The notes beneath the pieces are model-generated. The model was not told where the DNA came from. It saw only the letters and a list, made by a program, of their open reading frames with translations, and searched no databases. Both the position numbers and the translations under genes were made by a program. From Sorghum bicolor (Eukaryota > Streptophyta > Magnoliopsida > Poales > Poaceae), in contig NC_012873.2 of assembly GCF_000003195.3 (NCBI RefSeq), positions 16,047,202 to 16,111,201 of the forward strand: a stretch of DNA of 64,000 nucleotides. The letters are read 5' to 3'. Position 1 is the first letter of the stretch. Each line of letters starts with the position of its first letter. This document shows positions 1-11,404 of this stretch, piece after piece.

Positions 1-1289
1 TAAGCCATAGTAATCAATTTAATCCCATTTGGTCTGTTAAAATGTGATATCTCCAGTTATACATAGTAGAACTTAATACGGATGTTGTAATGTTATTTTT
101 TTTAGCAAATTGACTAATCCAATTTTTAGTAAGGGTGACAAATAGGTGAACTCAAAGGTTAAAGATTTCAAATCTGTCTGCGGTGGGTCTATGCCACGTT
201 GTACTAGAAGCATACCTAGTCACATTATTGCGCGACTTTTTTTAATAAAAAATGTATATATGAATTAGAAATTTATATTTTTTATCTATTTTATTAAAAT
301 TGAAAATGAATTCAATAAAAAAATTAAAAGAATTAGACTAATTTATAAGGTGATGGATGATAAAACAAATAACAATATATGCATGTCTTGTATATTTCGT
401 TGTTACGGGTTTTTAAATCTACATACTCAACGTTTCTTCATTGTTATTTCATTCTTTCTGTCCATATTCTTTCTTTTTTATTTCTTTTCAGTTTTCATTT
501 TTTTATTTTATTTTATTTTCTGTCCTTTCGTTATTCTTTTCTTGTTTTAATTTTACCTTCTATTTTCTTTTTCTTTTGGTTTTTATTTTTATTGTTCTTC
601 CTTGCTTCTATTTATTTTTCTTTTTTCTTTTCAGATTTTCTATATTTCTTCATTCTTACTTTATATTTTATTTCCTTTTAATCTTCTTTTTATCCTTATT
701 TAAATTATTTATTTATTTTATTTGCTCTATGCACTTTTTTATCATTTGTTAATCATGTTTGTTTTTATATTTTCTTCTTAGTAATTTTATTTTTTATTTT
801 TATTATATATATATGTCATATTTATGTAGTATAGATTTAGTGTTCTATGTTGTGTTATGTCATATTTACTTAGTATATATGTGATGTTTTATGATGTTTC
901 TTATGGTGTTCACTTACTATACATGTAATCTACAATAGATGTAATGTTCTATAATATATTTAATGATGTTCTATGATGTATTTAGTGATGTTAATGTTCT
1001 ATAAATATATTTACGATATTTGAAAAGTAACCCTTTGACATTATTTGAAATTTTTCTCCATTTTGTGTTTTTTTTTTCTTATGCTTTTTACTCTAGATTT
1101 TATTATTATTTTTATCTATGTCATGTATTTATGTATTTTTATGTATATCGTAATATCAGTTTCATAAACCTAAAACTAAAATACTATTTTTCTAAATCGA
1201 TAACATTTCTTTACAAAGACAGAACATTGTTTGTTGAACCTAGAATATTGTCTCTACTTAATAAAAGAAAATATTTTATTTTTATAAGA
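1..1289. other. AT-rich intergenic DNA, no gene seen
   Basis: Strongly AT- and T-rich sequence. The hydrophobic, Phe-rich short frames here come from poly-pyrimidine runs and resemble no protein family. No RNA gene or complete transposon was recognised. Confidence 0.7.
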
Positions 1290-1291
1290 TA

Positions 1292-1752
1292 AATATTCAT
1301 TAATAAAATTTTATCTGAATATATCCATGTGTGATCTTGTTTTGAAGAATTTGTTATAAGAAATTTAATGGTGCAATCAGAATTTAATTTATATATCTGG
1401 TTTAGGAGTTATGACTTTTTTAATTCGTTTAAACAATTTTGCATGCATAGGTGAGTGGGGCCTAGGTTGATGGGATAGCATGTCATCGCGCAGTAAAAAG
1501 GACCACCAAAGGGATAGGAGTTGTTGACGGGTCTTTTCCATACTTTTTAGTTGTAGAAATAAAAATTCATTAATAAAATTTTATTTAAATATATCCGTGT
1601 GTGATCTTGTTTCGAAGGATTTGTTATAATAAATTTAATGGTGCAATCAGAATTTAATTTATATCTTCGATTTAAGAGTTAGGACTTTTTTTAATTCGCT
1701 AAAACAATTTTACATGCATGGTGTGAGTGGGGGTTGATGGGATGGCCTATCA
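1292..1752. repeat. Direct duplication of about 195 bp
   Basis: The segment at about 1292-1486 recurs at about 1558-1752 with scattered substitutions. Both copies share the landmarks ATTCATTAATAAAATTTTAT, TGTGTGATCTTGTTT, GGTGCAATCAGAATTTAATT and GTTGATGGGAT. They lie head to tail with about 70 bp between them. The origin is unknown; it may be a partial tandem duplication of an AT-rich repeat. Confidence 0.8.
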
Positions 1753-1964
1753 TGGAGTTGTGGCTTCACCATGGTATGGTAGATGGGTCCTCTTCACAAT
1801 TTTTGCTGTAGAGATTGAAAATAGTCATTGCACTTAGCCTTTCTTTAGATGTTGTAGGATTTAGCTCAATCCACATCTGTTGGATTGAATTGGAGGATGG
1901 ACGAATGCGACTACATCTAAATAAGATTTTAGTGGAGGTAATGTGGATGACTTTTATAGATTAA

Positions 1965-2135
1965 GGGCGTATTTGGTCCCCTTTGCTAAATTTTAGGTAG
2001 CTAAAATTATTTTAGCTACTCTTAGGTGACTAATGGAACTAAACTATTTTAGTTCTCAATGTGTTTGGAACTTTAACTACTAAAATAACTAAAGTTTAGC
2101 TAGTTAAAATTTAGCAAAGGAAACCAAATAAAGCC
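1965..2135. mobile_element. Small MITE, about 170 bp
   Basis: The left end GGGCGTATTTGGTCCCCTTT is matched in reverse complement by the right end, where AAAGGAAACCAAATAAAGCC is visible. The inner parts CTAAATTTTA and TAAAATTTAG continue the match. No coding capacity. The superfamily is not certain because the target duplication is unclear. Confidence 0.7.
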
Positions 2136-2582
2136 TAAAAGTTAGTGGGCTATTGACACAAAAAATACAGTGAATGAATTTTAAAATATACTCTCTCCGT
2201 ACCTCAATTTGTTGACAGACCCGGTTGCCCTTGAGTACTCGATGGACTTGCATGTATGGCTTCATTTTCCGGAAGAAAATTCAGTGGGCGATGGGTTCAT
2301 GCCAAAGCCCGTGCACCCCCAGCCTCGATGCCTGACACGTGTCTCGCGAGAAAATCAGACGTCCAGGAGAACGGCTCGGGTCCTCGTGTACACACACCTC
2401 GGCTGCATCGGCTCCGCCTTCCTCTCCCGAGCCGAGCCACAAAGTCAGGCTCCTAATTCCCTCTACCGCTTACGATTCGTTCCAGGCGCCGCTCAAGCCG
2501 TCACACCTGCAGGGCTCCATCGTCATTGCCGTGGTGGCCAGCAGTGTCAGGCTTTGGATAGGGATGATACGAGCATAGACTA

Positions 2583-2818
2583 GGGCCTTGTTTAGTTAAA
2601 TTTTTTTTATAAAAAACATTAGATTTTTAGTCACATCAAATCTTGATTGAGTATTAAATATAGCTAGATAAAAATAATAACTAATTGCATAGTTTACTTG
2701 TAATTTGGGACATGAATCTTTTGAGTCTAGTTAGTCTATGATTGGACAATATTTGTCAAATACAAACAAAAGTGCTACATTATTCATTTTTAAAAAATTT
2801 TGAAACTAAATAAGGCCC
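2583..2818. mobile_element. MITE of the GGCCTTGTTTAGTT type
   Basis: Starts GGGCCTTGTTTAGTT and ends AACTAAATAAGGCCC, an inverted pair with few mismatches. The interior holds the family landmarks CACATCAAATCTTG, TAGTCTATGATTGGACAAT and ATTTGTCAAATACA. About 236 bp, non-coding. Confidence 0.8.
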
Positions 2819-3322
2819 GTCACATCAAGATTTACGGCACATGAAGCATTAAATATAGATAAACAAATAATTAATTACACAATTTATCTGTAATTTATTA
2901 GACAAATCTTTTAAGCCTAGTTAGTCCATGATTAAACAATATTTGTCAAATACACACCAAAGTGTTATAATACCAAAAACTTTTCACGGCAGCAACTAAG
3001 GCCTTGTTTAGTTCCCTTTGAAAACTTTTTAGGTTACTGTAGCATATTCGTTTGTGACATTTATTGTCTAATTATGAATTAACTAGGCTTGTTTAGTTCA
3101 CCCTAAAACCAAAAACTTTTCAAAATTCTTCGTCACATCGAATCTTGTGGCACATGCATAGAACATTAAATATAGATAAAAAATAACTAATTGTACGGTT
3201 TGACTATAATTTACGTGACAAATATTTTGAACCTAGTTAATTCATGGTTGAATAATAATTATCAAATAAAACGAACGTACTTAAATACCAATTTTTTTTA
3301 TCTTCTCAATTAAACAAGGCAT
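2819..3322. mobile_element. Cluster of truncated or nested MITEs of the same family
   Basis: 2819-3003 is an end-truncated copy with the same interior landmarks, ending in CAACTAAGGCC. A second copy begins near 3000 and is interrupted near 3086 by another, which starts GGCTTGTTTAGTTCACCC and ends AATTAAACAAGGC. The repeated nesting shows this spot was hit several times by one family. Confidence 0.65.
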
Positions 3323-3669
3323 TAGCCTAGGAACTCGTGAGGAGAGAAACGGAGCCGACTCAGCCAAGCCACAGGTGTAGTCGAACAAGCTGTGTGCGTA
3401 AGCGAGGATCTGGCGCGGAGCCGCTATCCCGTCGGACGTCTGATTTTTTGGTAAGACACGTGTCACGTATCAGGGCTAGGGGTGCACGGGCTTTGACGTG
3501 AGCCCATCGTCCACTGAATTTTCTTCCCCTTTTCCGGCCGCATTACGCGTATCACAGTAATGCTCTGGCACGCGCTCCTCTCTCGACTCACTCGCATGCA
3601 GCATGCCCCATTAATATCCTTTGCAGCTCGCTCGTTCATCCTCGCAGCTCTCCGCACACACGCTGCTGC

Positions 3670-4016
3670 CGCATTCTGGTTAGGGTTTAGGGTATGCCAT
3701 AGAGTCCTGCAGCTTCAAGCTCGGTCGCGCCATGGAGGACTTGCTGATCGCGGCGTACTCCGAGGTCACGTCGGACTCTGAGATCACACCGGACTCTGAG
3801 ATTAAGGTGTCGGACTCTGTCGTCGCGCCGGACTTCGAGATCATGCTGCCGGACTCCGTCGTCACGCTGGACTCCATCGTTGCGCCAGATACCAGATACC
3901 GTCGTTGCGCGCAACAAAAAAAAAAACGAAAACCACGCACGTCCACACGTAAAACTAGCACCAACACGCGCCATGCAAAATCAAATCACATGGACTGGGA
4001 AAGAAAATGTCAATGA
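3670..4016 (+). other. Unidentified promoter/exon-like fragment with a low-complexity Asp/Ser ORF
   Basis: A TTAGGGTTTAGGG telo-box-like motif at about 3679 precedes an ATG at 3732 and a 94-codon frame. Its first 50 residues are degenerate repeats built on PDSE and SDSVV, from tandem GGACTC[TC]G units. The end of the frame is Lys/Arg-rich and crosses an A-run, so it is unlikely to be protein. It may be the 5' part of a gene that lost its remainder. No family was recognised. Confidence 0.3.
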
Positions 4017-4180
4017 AGAGATTTGAACTCTGCCCACCAAGCTAAAAGTACATCCACAGCATTGCCTCAGTTGTTGTATATAGGATATCCGCAACATTAT
4101 TTAATAAAGGTAAATATGGAAGAATAGCCTTTAATTAATGACTTTTTGGTAACCACAATTATGTCGTAAACGTCAACTAA

Positions 4181-4407
4181 GGCTTTGTTTAGATGCGAAA
4201 AGATTTTGGATTTTGCTACCGCAGCACTTTCGTTTGTTTGTGGCAAATATTGTCCAATTATGGATTAACTAGGATCAAAAGATTCATCTCGTAATTTACA
4301 GTTGTACAATTCGTTTTTATTTTCGTCTACATGTAATGTTTTATGTATATGTCGAAAGATTTGATGTGACGGAAAATCTTGAAATAGGGTCAACGGCCTA
4401 AACAGGC
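4181..4407. mobile_element. MITE in the proximal promoter of the F-box gene
   Basis: The left end GGCTTTGTTTAGATG is paired with GGCCTAAACAGGC at the right end. The interior has the family landmarks CCAATTATGGATTAACTAGG and ATTTGATGTGAC. The right end lies 92 bp before the start codon at 4500, so it probably overlaps the core promoter or 5' leader. Confidence 0.75.
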
Positions 4408-4499
4408 ATTCGTGGGGACATCATTGTCACGGCCTCAGGGGCGAAACAAAATTTCCCACGGCTTCCCATCGAGAGCGAGGGTGCCCTCCCGACTCCGAG

Positions 4500-7400
4500 A
4501 TGGCGGCGCCGGCGGCGGACGAGACATGGTGCCGGGAGACGGTGCCACGGGTGATGGAACTGGTGAGTCCACGCCTTCCGCAGCGGGACGCTTGCGCTCT
4601 GCTCGCGGTCAGCCCTTGGTGCTACCGTGCCCTCGTCGCCAACCCCAGGCTCTGGGAGGTGCGCATCGCCTGACAATCCCTAACTTCCGGTTTAGCTGGT
4701 TTAGATTGGAATCGTTGCTCTGAATGTTTAAGCCCTCACTCCCCTTAGCTTTGGCCGAAGTTTTTTTTCCCCCCTCTTTTAAAACTTCCATTAAGAAAAA
4801 ACGGGGATTCAGAAACATTCAGGTTTAGAGACAGAAAACAGAAGTAAGCCATACAGACTATCCAATCTGCCCACTAACTTTCAGAAACATTCAGGTTTAG
4901 AGACAGAAAACAGAAGTAAGCAGCTAGAAATCTGCCTCAGACAACTAGCTACACAAGAAGAAAGCCTGCAACAAGAGAGAAAAGTTTGCTTAACCGACCG
5001 CTGCACCTGAACAACAAAACACCCAACTGCATTACCTGACTTGCTTGACTTGACTCCATCAATAGCAATGCCCAACATCGTGCCCACACCTTCCATCATC
5101 AGCTTGCGTCCTTCTTGAGGATACAAACCTGTCCAACAGCGGATTAGTGGCAAGTATGACAAATGATTTCAGAGGAATGCTTCATCAGTTTATTCTCAAA
5201 GCATGCTCTGTTTCTTGTTTTCTAAATCGTCCAACAGATTACTATCCTCTTTGGGGTGCGGAACTGGGCGATGTTGTGTGTTTTGTCAATTGTCACCACC
5301 TGCTGTTATAGTTTGTTTTTTTTCTCTCGAACACATAGGTGTAGTTTGTTTGATTGCTGTATGATGCGATGTTTCCGGCGAGCAATGGTGCTGGCAGGCA
5401 TTTTCTTGTTATGTTGCACGCATGAGTTTGTGATAGTGGGCTCTAATTTCTTGGCCTAATTAGTTTTCAAGCTGGAACTCTTGTTATTATGTTATAATTC
5501 AGCAGCCACGGGAACTTCATGTTATTTTTGGCCTGCTAGAGTCAGAATTCAACTTGTGGAGTTCACACTAACCTCTAACCAGGTCCAGTACTATGTAATA
5601 ACACAAGTAGGTGCTAATTCAGTGCTACTTGCTCATCATCCAACTGACTTGATGCATTAGTATGACCACTTTTAATGTGATGCTTGCTGCCTAATATTGA
5701 TTTGTGCTCTGTATGCATTTACTAGTGTCCTAATATTGATTTTTGTTATATTATCGATTACTCTTCAGTCTTCACTGTTAAATACAGGTACTTGATCTAC
5801 GTGAGATGAAGAATGCTGGAGACCGACTTATTTCAGCACTTTCACTGGTAACCATAATTCTTCCTTTTTGTCTTCTGTTCGTTTGGGGGCAAATGCCTGT
5901 TGCTATGTTTTGTCTTGCACATGTTATGCTTTCAAATTTTTGCTCTGTTTTGGGTACTTTTGATGACATATTGTTCCATTCTTATTTAGGCAAGGTATCG
6001 TCATCTCAAAGTACTAAACCTCGAATTTGCTCAAGATATTGAGGACCGACATTTTGTTCATCTAAAAGAAATGGCAAGCTTTGCTCCCATTTTGTGCTTT
6101 TAAATAAATCTGAATATGATGTTCCAACTCTAATGTTCATTAATTATGCAATGATTACAGAGTGGCATCTCACTGGAAAATTTGGAATTCCTGAACTTAA
6201 ATGCATGTCAGAAGATCTCTGATAAAGGAATTGAAGCTGTTACCAGTCTTTGTCCTAATCTTCAGCGCCTTGCTATCTATTGGATTGTAGGGTATATTTC
6301 TTACTGAATGTTTACTTTGGTGAATATGAATTTGTTTCTCATTGTTGGACATTTTGCTGCCTTAGACTGACAGACTTAAGCATTGGGCACATTACAAAGA
6401 ACTGTAAGCAGATAGTGGACCTCAACTTGAGTGGTTGTAAGGTAGCATGCGTTTTTTATTTTATAGCATTTTGTTGTTTCCCATGTTCTTTTCTTGAATA
6501 TTGAAGCAAGCAATTGTGGACATACTATTCCAGAAGTTTATTTTAAATGTATATGATGATCAGGCAATGTCTATCTCCAAAGAACATTGTGCCTACGATC
6601 ATTTTCTTCTCTTGTTTAATAATTGGTATCATGAATGTTATGTTTGAGGCATGTACTGATGTACTAACATATATATATGTACCTTCATTCATTACTTACC
6701 TTATAAAGTATGCAATAAGGATTTTGTTTTACTTAGTTCAAGTGGACGAGGAAATTATCCTTGTTTGGTTGTGGGCTATATTTGGAACCATACAATCTTT
6801 CTTGAACATTGTTCTGAAAAAGAACCATGGTACAGAGAAAGAAGAAAACATATTTTTACGCAATACAGTCTTGCATGAGTCACTAGCTAGATGCAGCGAA
6901 GAATAGATTATTACATTGAAGTTCTCATGTAAAAGTAGAGCACAACATGGTTATAATGGAATATTAATTGTAGACTTCAATATTTAATTTTCATGTCAAT
7001 CTCTCACTACCAATTTTTCCTTGTCTTTTTGCTCCATCAACCAATATATTGCACATTCATATATCTGCTCTAACAATGATTTAAGTTATAAGTTTGGTTG
7101 TTGCAATTGCAGAATATCTCAGATAAAGGAATGCAGTTGATTGCTAATAATTACCAAGAACTAAAGAAATTGAACATAACCAGGTATGGTTAGATTTCTG
7201 GAATACACCCATCACAAAACAAGTAATTCTTAACATGTGTCTTAGTGCTTGCCCATCTTTTTGTTCTCACAAATTTTGTGTGTTTGGGTAGAAGCAGAAT
7301 GATACCTAAACGTTCCTGTGTGCTAAATTGTCCAGGTGTGTTAAGTTGACAGATGATGGTCTTAAACAAGTCCTTCTGAAATGTTCTTCACTTGAAAGCC

Positions 7401-8284
7401 TAAACCTTTATGCCCTTTCGAGGTAAATTTGAGAAAAAATGATATTATAGGCTTATAGCAGATGTGTGTAGCTGTGAATAGGGTATCTAACAACTTGCCT
7501 CATTTTCATGCAGTTTTACTGACAGGGTTTATAAGGAGATAGGATCATTGAGTAATCTTACATTTCTAGACCTATGTGGTGCTCAGGTAACTGTTATCTT
7601 ATTTACTTTGAACTATCAAGCCTTTTTCTTTAATAATCTACTGATATGGGATTTCTAGAATCTAACGGACGATGGTCTTGCATGCATATCAAGATGCGGA
7701 TGTCTAACATACCTCAATTTGACTTGGTACATGAAAAGCAAACTTCTCCTGTTTTCCCTCAGTCAAATAAGATTCTGTGTATCAGACTCTGCAATCACTA
7801 TCTGACAGGTGTGTACGTGTTACTGACGCTGGCATTGTAGCTATTGCGCAAGGTTGTCGGTCCCTCGAACTGTTAAGGTAACATTAGTATTGTCCTAAAG
7901 AAGATAGGGCATTCATCGTATTTAAATGCATGCTCTGTTTTGCATCCATGTAGTTTGTTTGGAATAGTTGGGGTGACTGATGCATGCCTCGAGGCTTTGT
8001 CAAAATCTTGCTCGTCCAGCCTCACAACTCTCGACGTAAATGGCTGCATAGGTATTAAGGTGAGGATTTCGGAAGTCACTATAACTACATTTTTTACCAT
8101 TGATCACAAGTCGCAACCCTTTGCTTCCCATGATGCTATTTGATGATGTGTATATCTGTAGTTTTAGTCTGAAGGTTTTTTTATGCTGTCATTTTTTTTA
8201 CTTGGACATGTTTGACAGAGGAGGAGCCGGGATGACCTGCTGAAGCTGTTCCCATCACTGAGTTGCTTCAAAGTGCACAGCTAG
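4500..8284 (+). CDS. F-box/LRR protein, At3g58530-like
   Basis: Predicted substrate-recognition subunit of an SCF ubiquitin ligase. Substrate unknown. Twelve exons: 4500-4658, 5788-5847, 5990-6073, 6161-6291, 6366-6441, 7113-7183, 7336-7422, 7514-7586, 7659-7726, 7809-7877, 7954-8059, 8219-8284. They give 349 aa, close to the size I recall for the Arabidopsis relative. Residues 1-60 form an F-box-like region (LPQRDACALLAVSPWCYRAL). The rest is a run of cysteine-containing LRRs of the AMN1/RNI type, with motifs such as LNLNACQKISDKGIEAV and LDLCGAQNLTDDGLA, ending CFKVHS. All joins keep frame. Eleven introns exist; ten are GT-AG and intron 3 uses a GC donor (ATG|GCAAGC at 6074). Intron 1 is 1.1 kb and carries an antisense exon-like patch. 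The family is clear; the exact orthologue is inferred. Confidence 0.93.
4809..4920. repeat. 39-bp direct repeat in F-box intron 1
   Basis: The string beginning CAGAAACATTCAGGTTTAGA and ending GAAGTAAGC occurs at 4809 and again at 4882. The copies are essentially identical, which suggests a recent local duplication or insertion footprint. Confidence 0.85.
5036..5128 (-). pseudogene. Antisense exon-like patch in F-box intron 1
   Basis: On the minus strand, 5128-5036 is a 93-nt open stretch. It is preceded by an acceptor-like GGACAG and followed by a donor-like GTAATG. It reads GLYPQEGRKLMMEGVG and onward through GIAIDGVKSS. It could be a captured exon from another gene or a chance frame. I do not recognise the protein. 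Confidence 0.3.
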
Positions 8285-8890
8285 CAGCCACCATGGTTTT
8301 CGGCGGCTTTGCATTCTACATCTAGGAAGGGGAAGGGAGGTATTCCGGTGTGTGTTTTGACGTCAAGTTCATGTGTTCACCCTTTTTTACACGACTATGT
8401 ATGTATTTATTTTATTAAGAGCAAGAGGAGTTCTACAGCAGTCCAATCTATGGAAGCGGCTAACCGTCCTGAGTTGGCAATCTGAAGCATATCTCTGGTG
8501 CCTTGAAATCTTGAGAGCTTGTTCTTTCAACAGCCTGCATTCATCATTCTCTATCCTCTATAACATGCAGATCCTATCCAGAGGCTTTAGGGCATCTCAA
8601 GCAATCCCCTGACTGAGCCCTCAATACTAAATTTGAGGTCTCGAGCCAAAAAAAAAAGGCTTAACCCCTACTAGGGCCCTCAAATTTTAGAGTCCTTAAA
8701 ATACTTTACTGAACCCTCGTTCCAAATTTCTGTTGGGGTTATTTCTGCTGGAGCATGGATTTGTCGTCGGACCTCCTCGTTCCAAAGTTCATGATGCAGG
8801 GTGGGGAGAGTAAATCAAAATATAAGAGCTTTAGTTATACATAATCTTGGAGCCGTAAGCAACGATCATGTAGCTAAAGCTGAATTTAGC
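8285..8890. other. 3' UTR and downstream flank of the F-box gene
   Basis: Contains the trailer of the F-box mRNA. From about 8590 there is a repeat-like tract with GGGCATCTCAAGCA and the mirrored phrases CCCTCAATACTAAATTTGAGG and GGGCCCTCAAATTTTAGAG, probably an old MITE. No gene was seen. Confidence 0.5.
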
Positions 8891-8891
8891 C

Positions 8892-8942
8892 AAAAAAAAA
8901 GAAAAGAAAAGAAAAGAAAAGAAAAGAAAAGAAAAGAAAAGA
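8892..8942. repeat. (GAAAA)n microsatellite
   Basis: About nine uninterrupted GAAAA units follow an A-run. Confidence 0.95.
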
Positions 8943-9212
8943 ACATTTGAATAGTCTCACTGTGACTGTGAGATGACCTTCGTTGAGATCTCCAGAGCAC
9001 AATGAGATTGAAGTGCATGAAGCTCTACGTCCTCACACCAGTATCAAATCTGTGGACCTATTGGGCTATCCAGGTAGGAAGCGTTTGTGCCATTTTCCAA
9101 GCTGGCTTCATCATTCGAAGCTACCTATAGGTAGCATTCGTGCCATTTTCAAAAGTTGTCAGACCTGGGACGATTTCTACAACCGACTCATGTCCTGCCG
9201 TTAGAAAACTTA

Positions 9213-9417
9213 CTCCGTCCTAAAATATTAAGGGTCCAAATTTGTTCTAAATGCCAAGTTAGACAAAAATTTTAAAGTACAATATTATGAAAATATATTT
9301 CGTAACTTGTCCAATGGTGCTAATTTGATGTGTAAATTATCTCCTTTTCTATAAATTTTATCAATCTTAGCACAGATTGATTTAGAACAAACTTAGATCT
9401 TTTATATTTGAGGATGG
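9213..9417. mobile_element. Stowaway-like MITE
   Basis: The left end CTCCGTCCTAAAATATTAAG and inner CAAATTTGTTCTAAAT pair with the right end, where ATTTAGAACAAACTT and TATATTTGAGGATGG are seen. The ends fit the Tc1/mariner Stowaway pattern. The target TA is not perfectly preserved on the right. Confidence 0.65.
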
Positions 9418-9419
9418 GT

Positions 9420-10840
9420 GGTGTAATCGCAGAGTAATCTCTCCGTTCCAAAGCATAAGTCATTCCAAATTTCTCCCAATACAAAGCGGGGAGAAGAGAG
9501 GGACGCGAAAATGAGGATTGGGAGGATCCTGCGGACTTCTGTGTGACGTGCAGCTAATCCCCTTCTCTTCCAAGCAAGCATCAAGTACCTAGATGGTTGG
9601 ATTGAGTAAAGCAAGGGTGAGATGAAACATCTCAACAAGCAAACTTATTTTGACTAGCCATTTAAATCACAAGTTGAATTAAACATCAATAACCTAGAGT
9701 TTTCACTTGACATGATATCAAAATAAAATGTGAGATTTCCAATTTAGAACATAGCCAGATGATAGAATTTCATAACAACATGGATAGATCACTTCAATAA
9801 CATACTCCATGAATGCATATGAATGTGATGCAAAATGACTCCTACCTGCACACCCAACAAGGTGTGGAGCTACATGCCATGCGATGTTGTACCGGTACGG
9901 TCATAACTATAGGTCAACAACATAACTTCAATACAAATGAATGATACAATACACTTCGCATGCTACAATAAAATTAACATAAATCTCCAATGATACTTCA
10001 ACTTTATCTCTAGAGTTGTGTGCTAACCACATATAGCACTATGGAATAATAATATCACCATGAATAAATAAATAAGACCACAATTAAATAAGGTTGAATA
10101 AACCAAGATCATAAGGTTTGGTTATTAGTGGCATGACATTATTATAGATATTAATCTGTAGGTGAGAAAAATAACAAGTCAAAATGGTAGCAAAACACCA
10201 CTACATTCACTTGCCTCTTTATCGACTGAGATCAAAAACACTAGCAATGTTCCGAAGTGATACCACCTCAGTACAAGAACAAACATACAAGCAAGTACAA
10301 CAACACCCAAACCCGATATGTAAGCATCTATTGTTTAGCCTACTCTTTATGACAACAACATTAACTCTTCTTTTTTTCGTACACTTTAGATCACACATCC
10401 AAAAAAATCCCAAAATTTACCAAATGATGTAAAACTCCATTATATACAACTTTTGTATTGTAAGGTTTCGCATAAATGGTCTCCAAGATGGAGTAATTAA
10501 CCATGGAACATAACTGGATGTTTTGACATCCCAAACAGAACATCAAACTTCAAAACCAGAGATAAATTGATTCAAACATTATAAGCTTTACCAATCTAGG
10601 AAGATTAACAAAACTTCTACAACTTTTTGTTAATATCAAAAGATTTTCTTCCATTACAATGTCTAAAAACTGCTTAGATCCATTACAATGTCCTCTACAA
10701 CTTTTTCTATACGCCCAAAAATTATTAAAGCCTCTAAGATGCCCAAACATAATTGTGGACAGGGAGATATTGAAGTCCTCTACAACTTTGGCTACAGTAC
10801 TTTCTCCTTTTTCATTTACTTTGTTTTCTCTGACATTACA
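9420..10840. other. Intergenic, no gene recognised
   Basis: Contains a lone Stowaway-end-like CTCTCCGTTCCAAAGCATAAGTC near 9440 and otherwise unassigned AT-rich DNA. The short frames on both strands have no family motif. CCTCTACAACTTTTTCTA and CCTCTACAACTTTGGCTA (about 10690 and 10777) form a loose local repeat. Confidence 0.5.
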
Positions 10841-10932
10841 GTATTAGTATTAGTATTAGTATTAGTATTAGTATTAGTATTAGTATTAGTATTAGTATTA
10901 GTATTAGTATTAGTATTAGTATTAGTATTAGG
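10841..10932. repeat. (TATTAG)n hexanucleotide array, about 15 copies
   Basis: A nearly perfect run of TATTAG over 92 bp. In frame it reads Val-Leu repeats, which is an artefact and not a protein. Confidence 0.95.
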
Positions 10933-10958
10933 CTTTGTGACTTACTATCGCTGCCTAC

Positions 10959-11080
10959 TAAGAGTTTATTTGGATGCACTCGTATTCACCTCAATCGATA
11001 CGTTAGAATAAAAGTTAGTTATTTCTATCTCAATCAACTCCAATACATGAGGTCGATATAAGTGCATCCAAACAAGGCCC
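10959..11080. mobile_element. Very small MITE
   Basis: TTTATTTGGATGCACTCG at the left pairs with AAGTGCATCCAAACAAGGC at the right. About 120 bp, non-coding. Confidence 0.55.
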
Positions 11081-11404
11081 AAAAGATTTGAGAGTTTTGT
11101 TTCCTAAAGGATATGACTGTTGAAAGATGTCCATGCCTCACCAACCAAAGTGGAATGATGCTACGGAGATCCCTTCAAAAGCTTAGAGAGTTATGGTGTT
11201 GTGGGGATTTCTCTGCCTTGATTCCTTGCTACTTGGAGAACCTCGCTCCTCGAACCACTGTGTGTTCATGCCATGGTGTAGTGCCCATTCTAGGTGGTAA
11301 GAGGGCCTGGTTCTCTTTTTCTCCTACTCTTCCTTCCTTTCTCTGGTTCCTGCATTCTTAGGTAAGCTATAAAGCTTGCCTCCTGTACATGTTTTGTTAA
11401 GAGG

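Larger units (their letters stand above)
2256..3545. repeat. Inverted pair of about 200-bp GC-rich arms flanking a MITE cluster
   Basis: The arm at about 2265-2470 matches the reverse complement of about 3330-3535, as judged by eye. Shared blocks are GAAGAAAATTCAGTGG, CAAAGCCCGTGCACCCC, GACACGTGTCT and AAATCAGACGTCC. The central 860 bp is filled by GGCCTTGTTTAGTT-type MITEs. The arms are GC-rich and promoter-like, with a CACGTG core inside ACACGTGTC. ORFs in the arms look accidental. Confidence 0.75.

Noticed and set aside
350..752. Overlapping hydrophobic ORFs of 66-103 codons
   Set aside because: They arise from T-rich low-complexity DNA; Phe-rich repeats in several frames at once are not protein-like.
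10688..11011. 107-codon ORF with a Val-Leu repeat
   Set aside because: It is the translation of the TATTAG hexanucleotide array.
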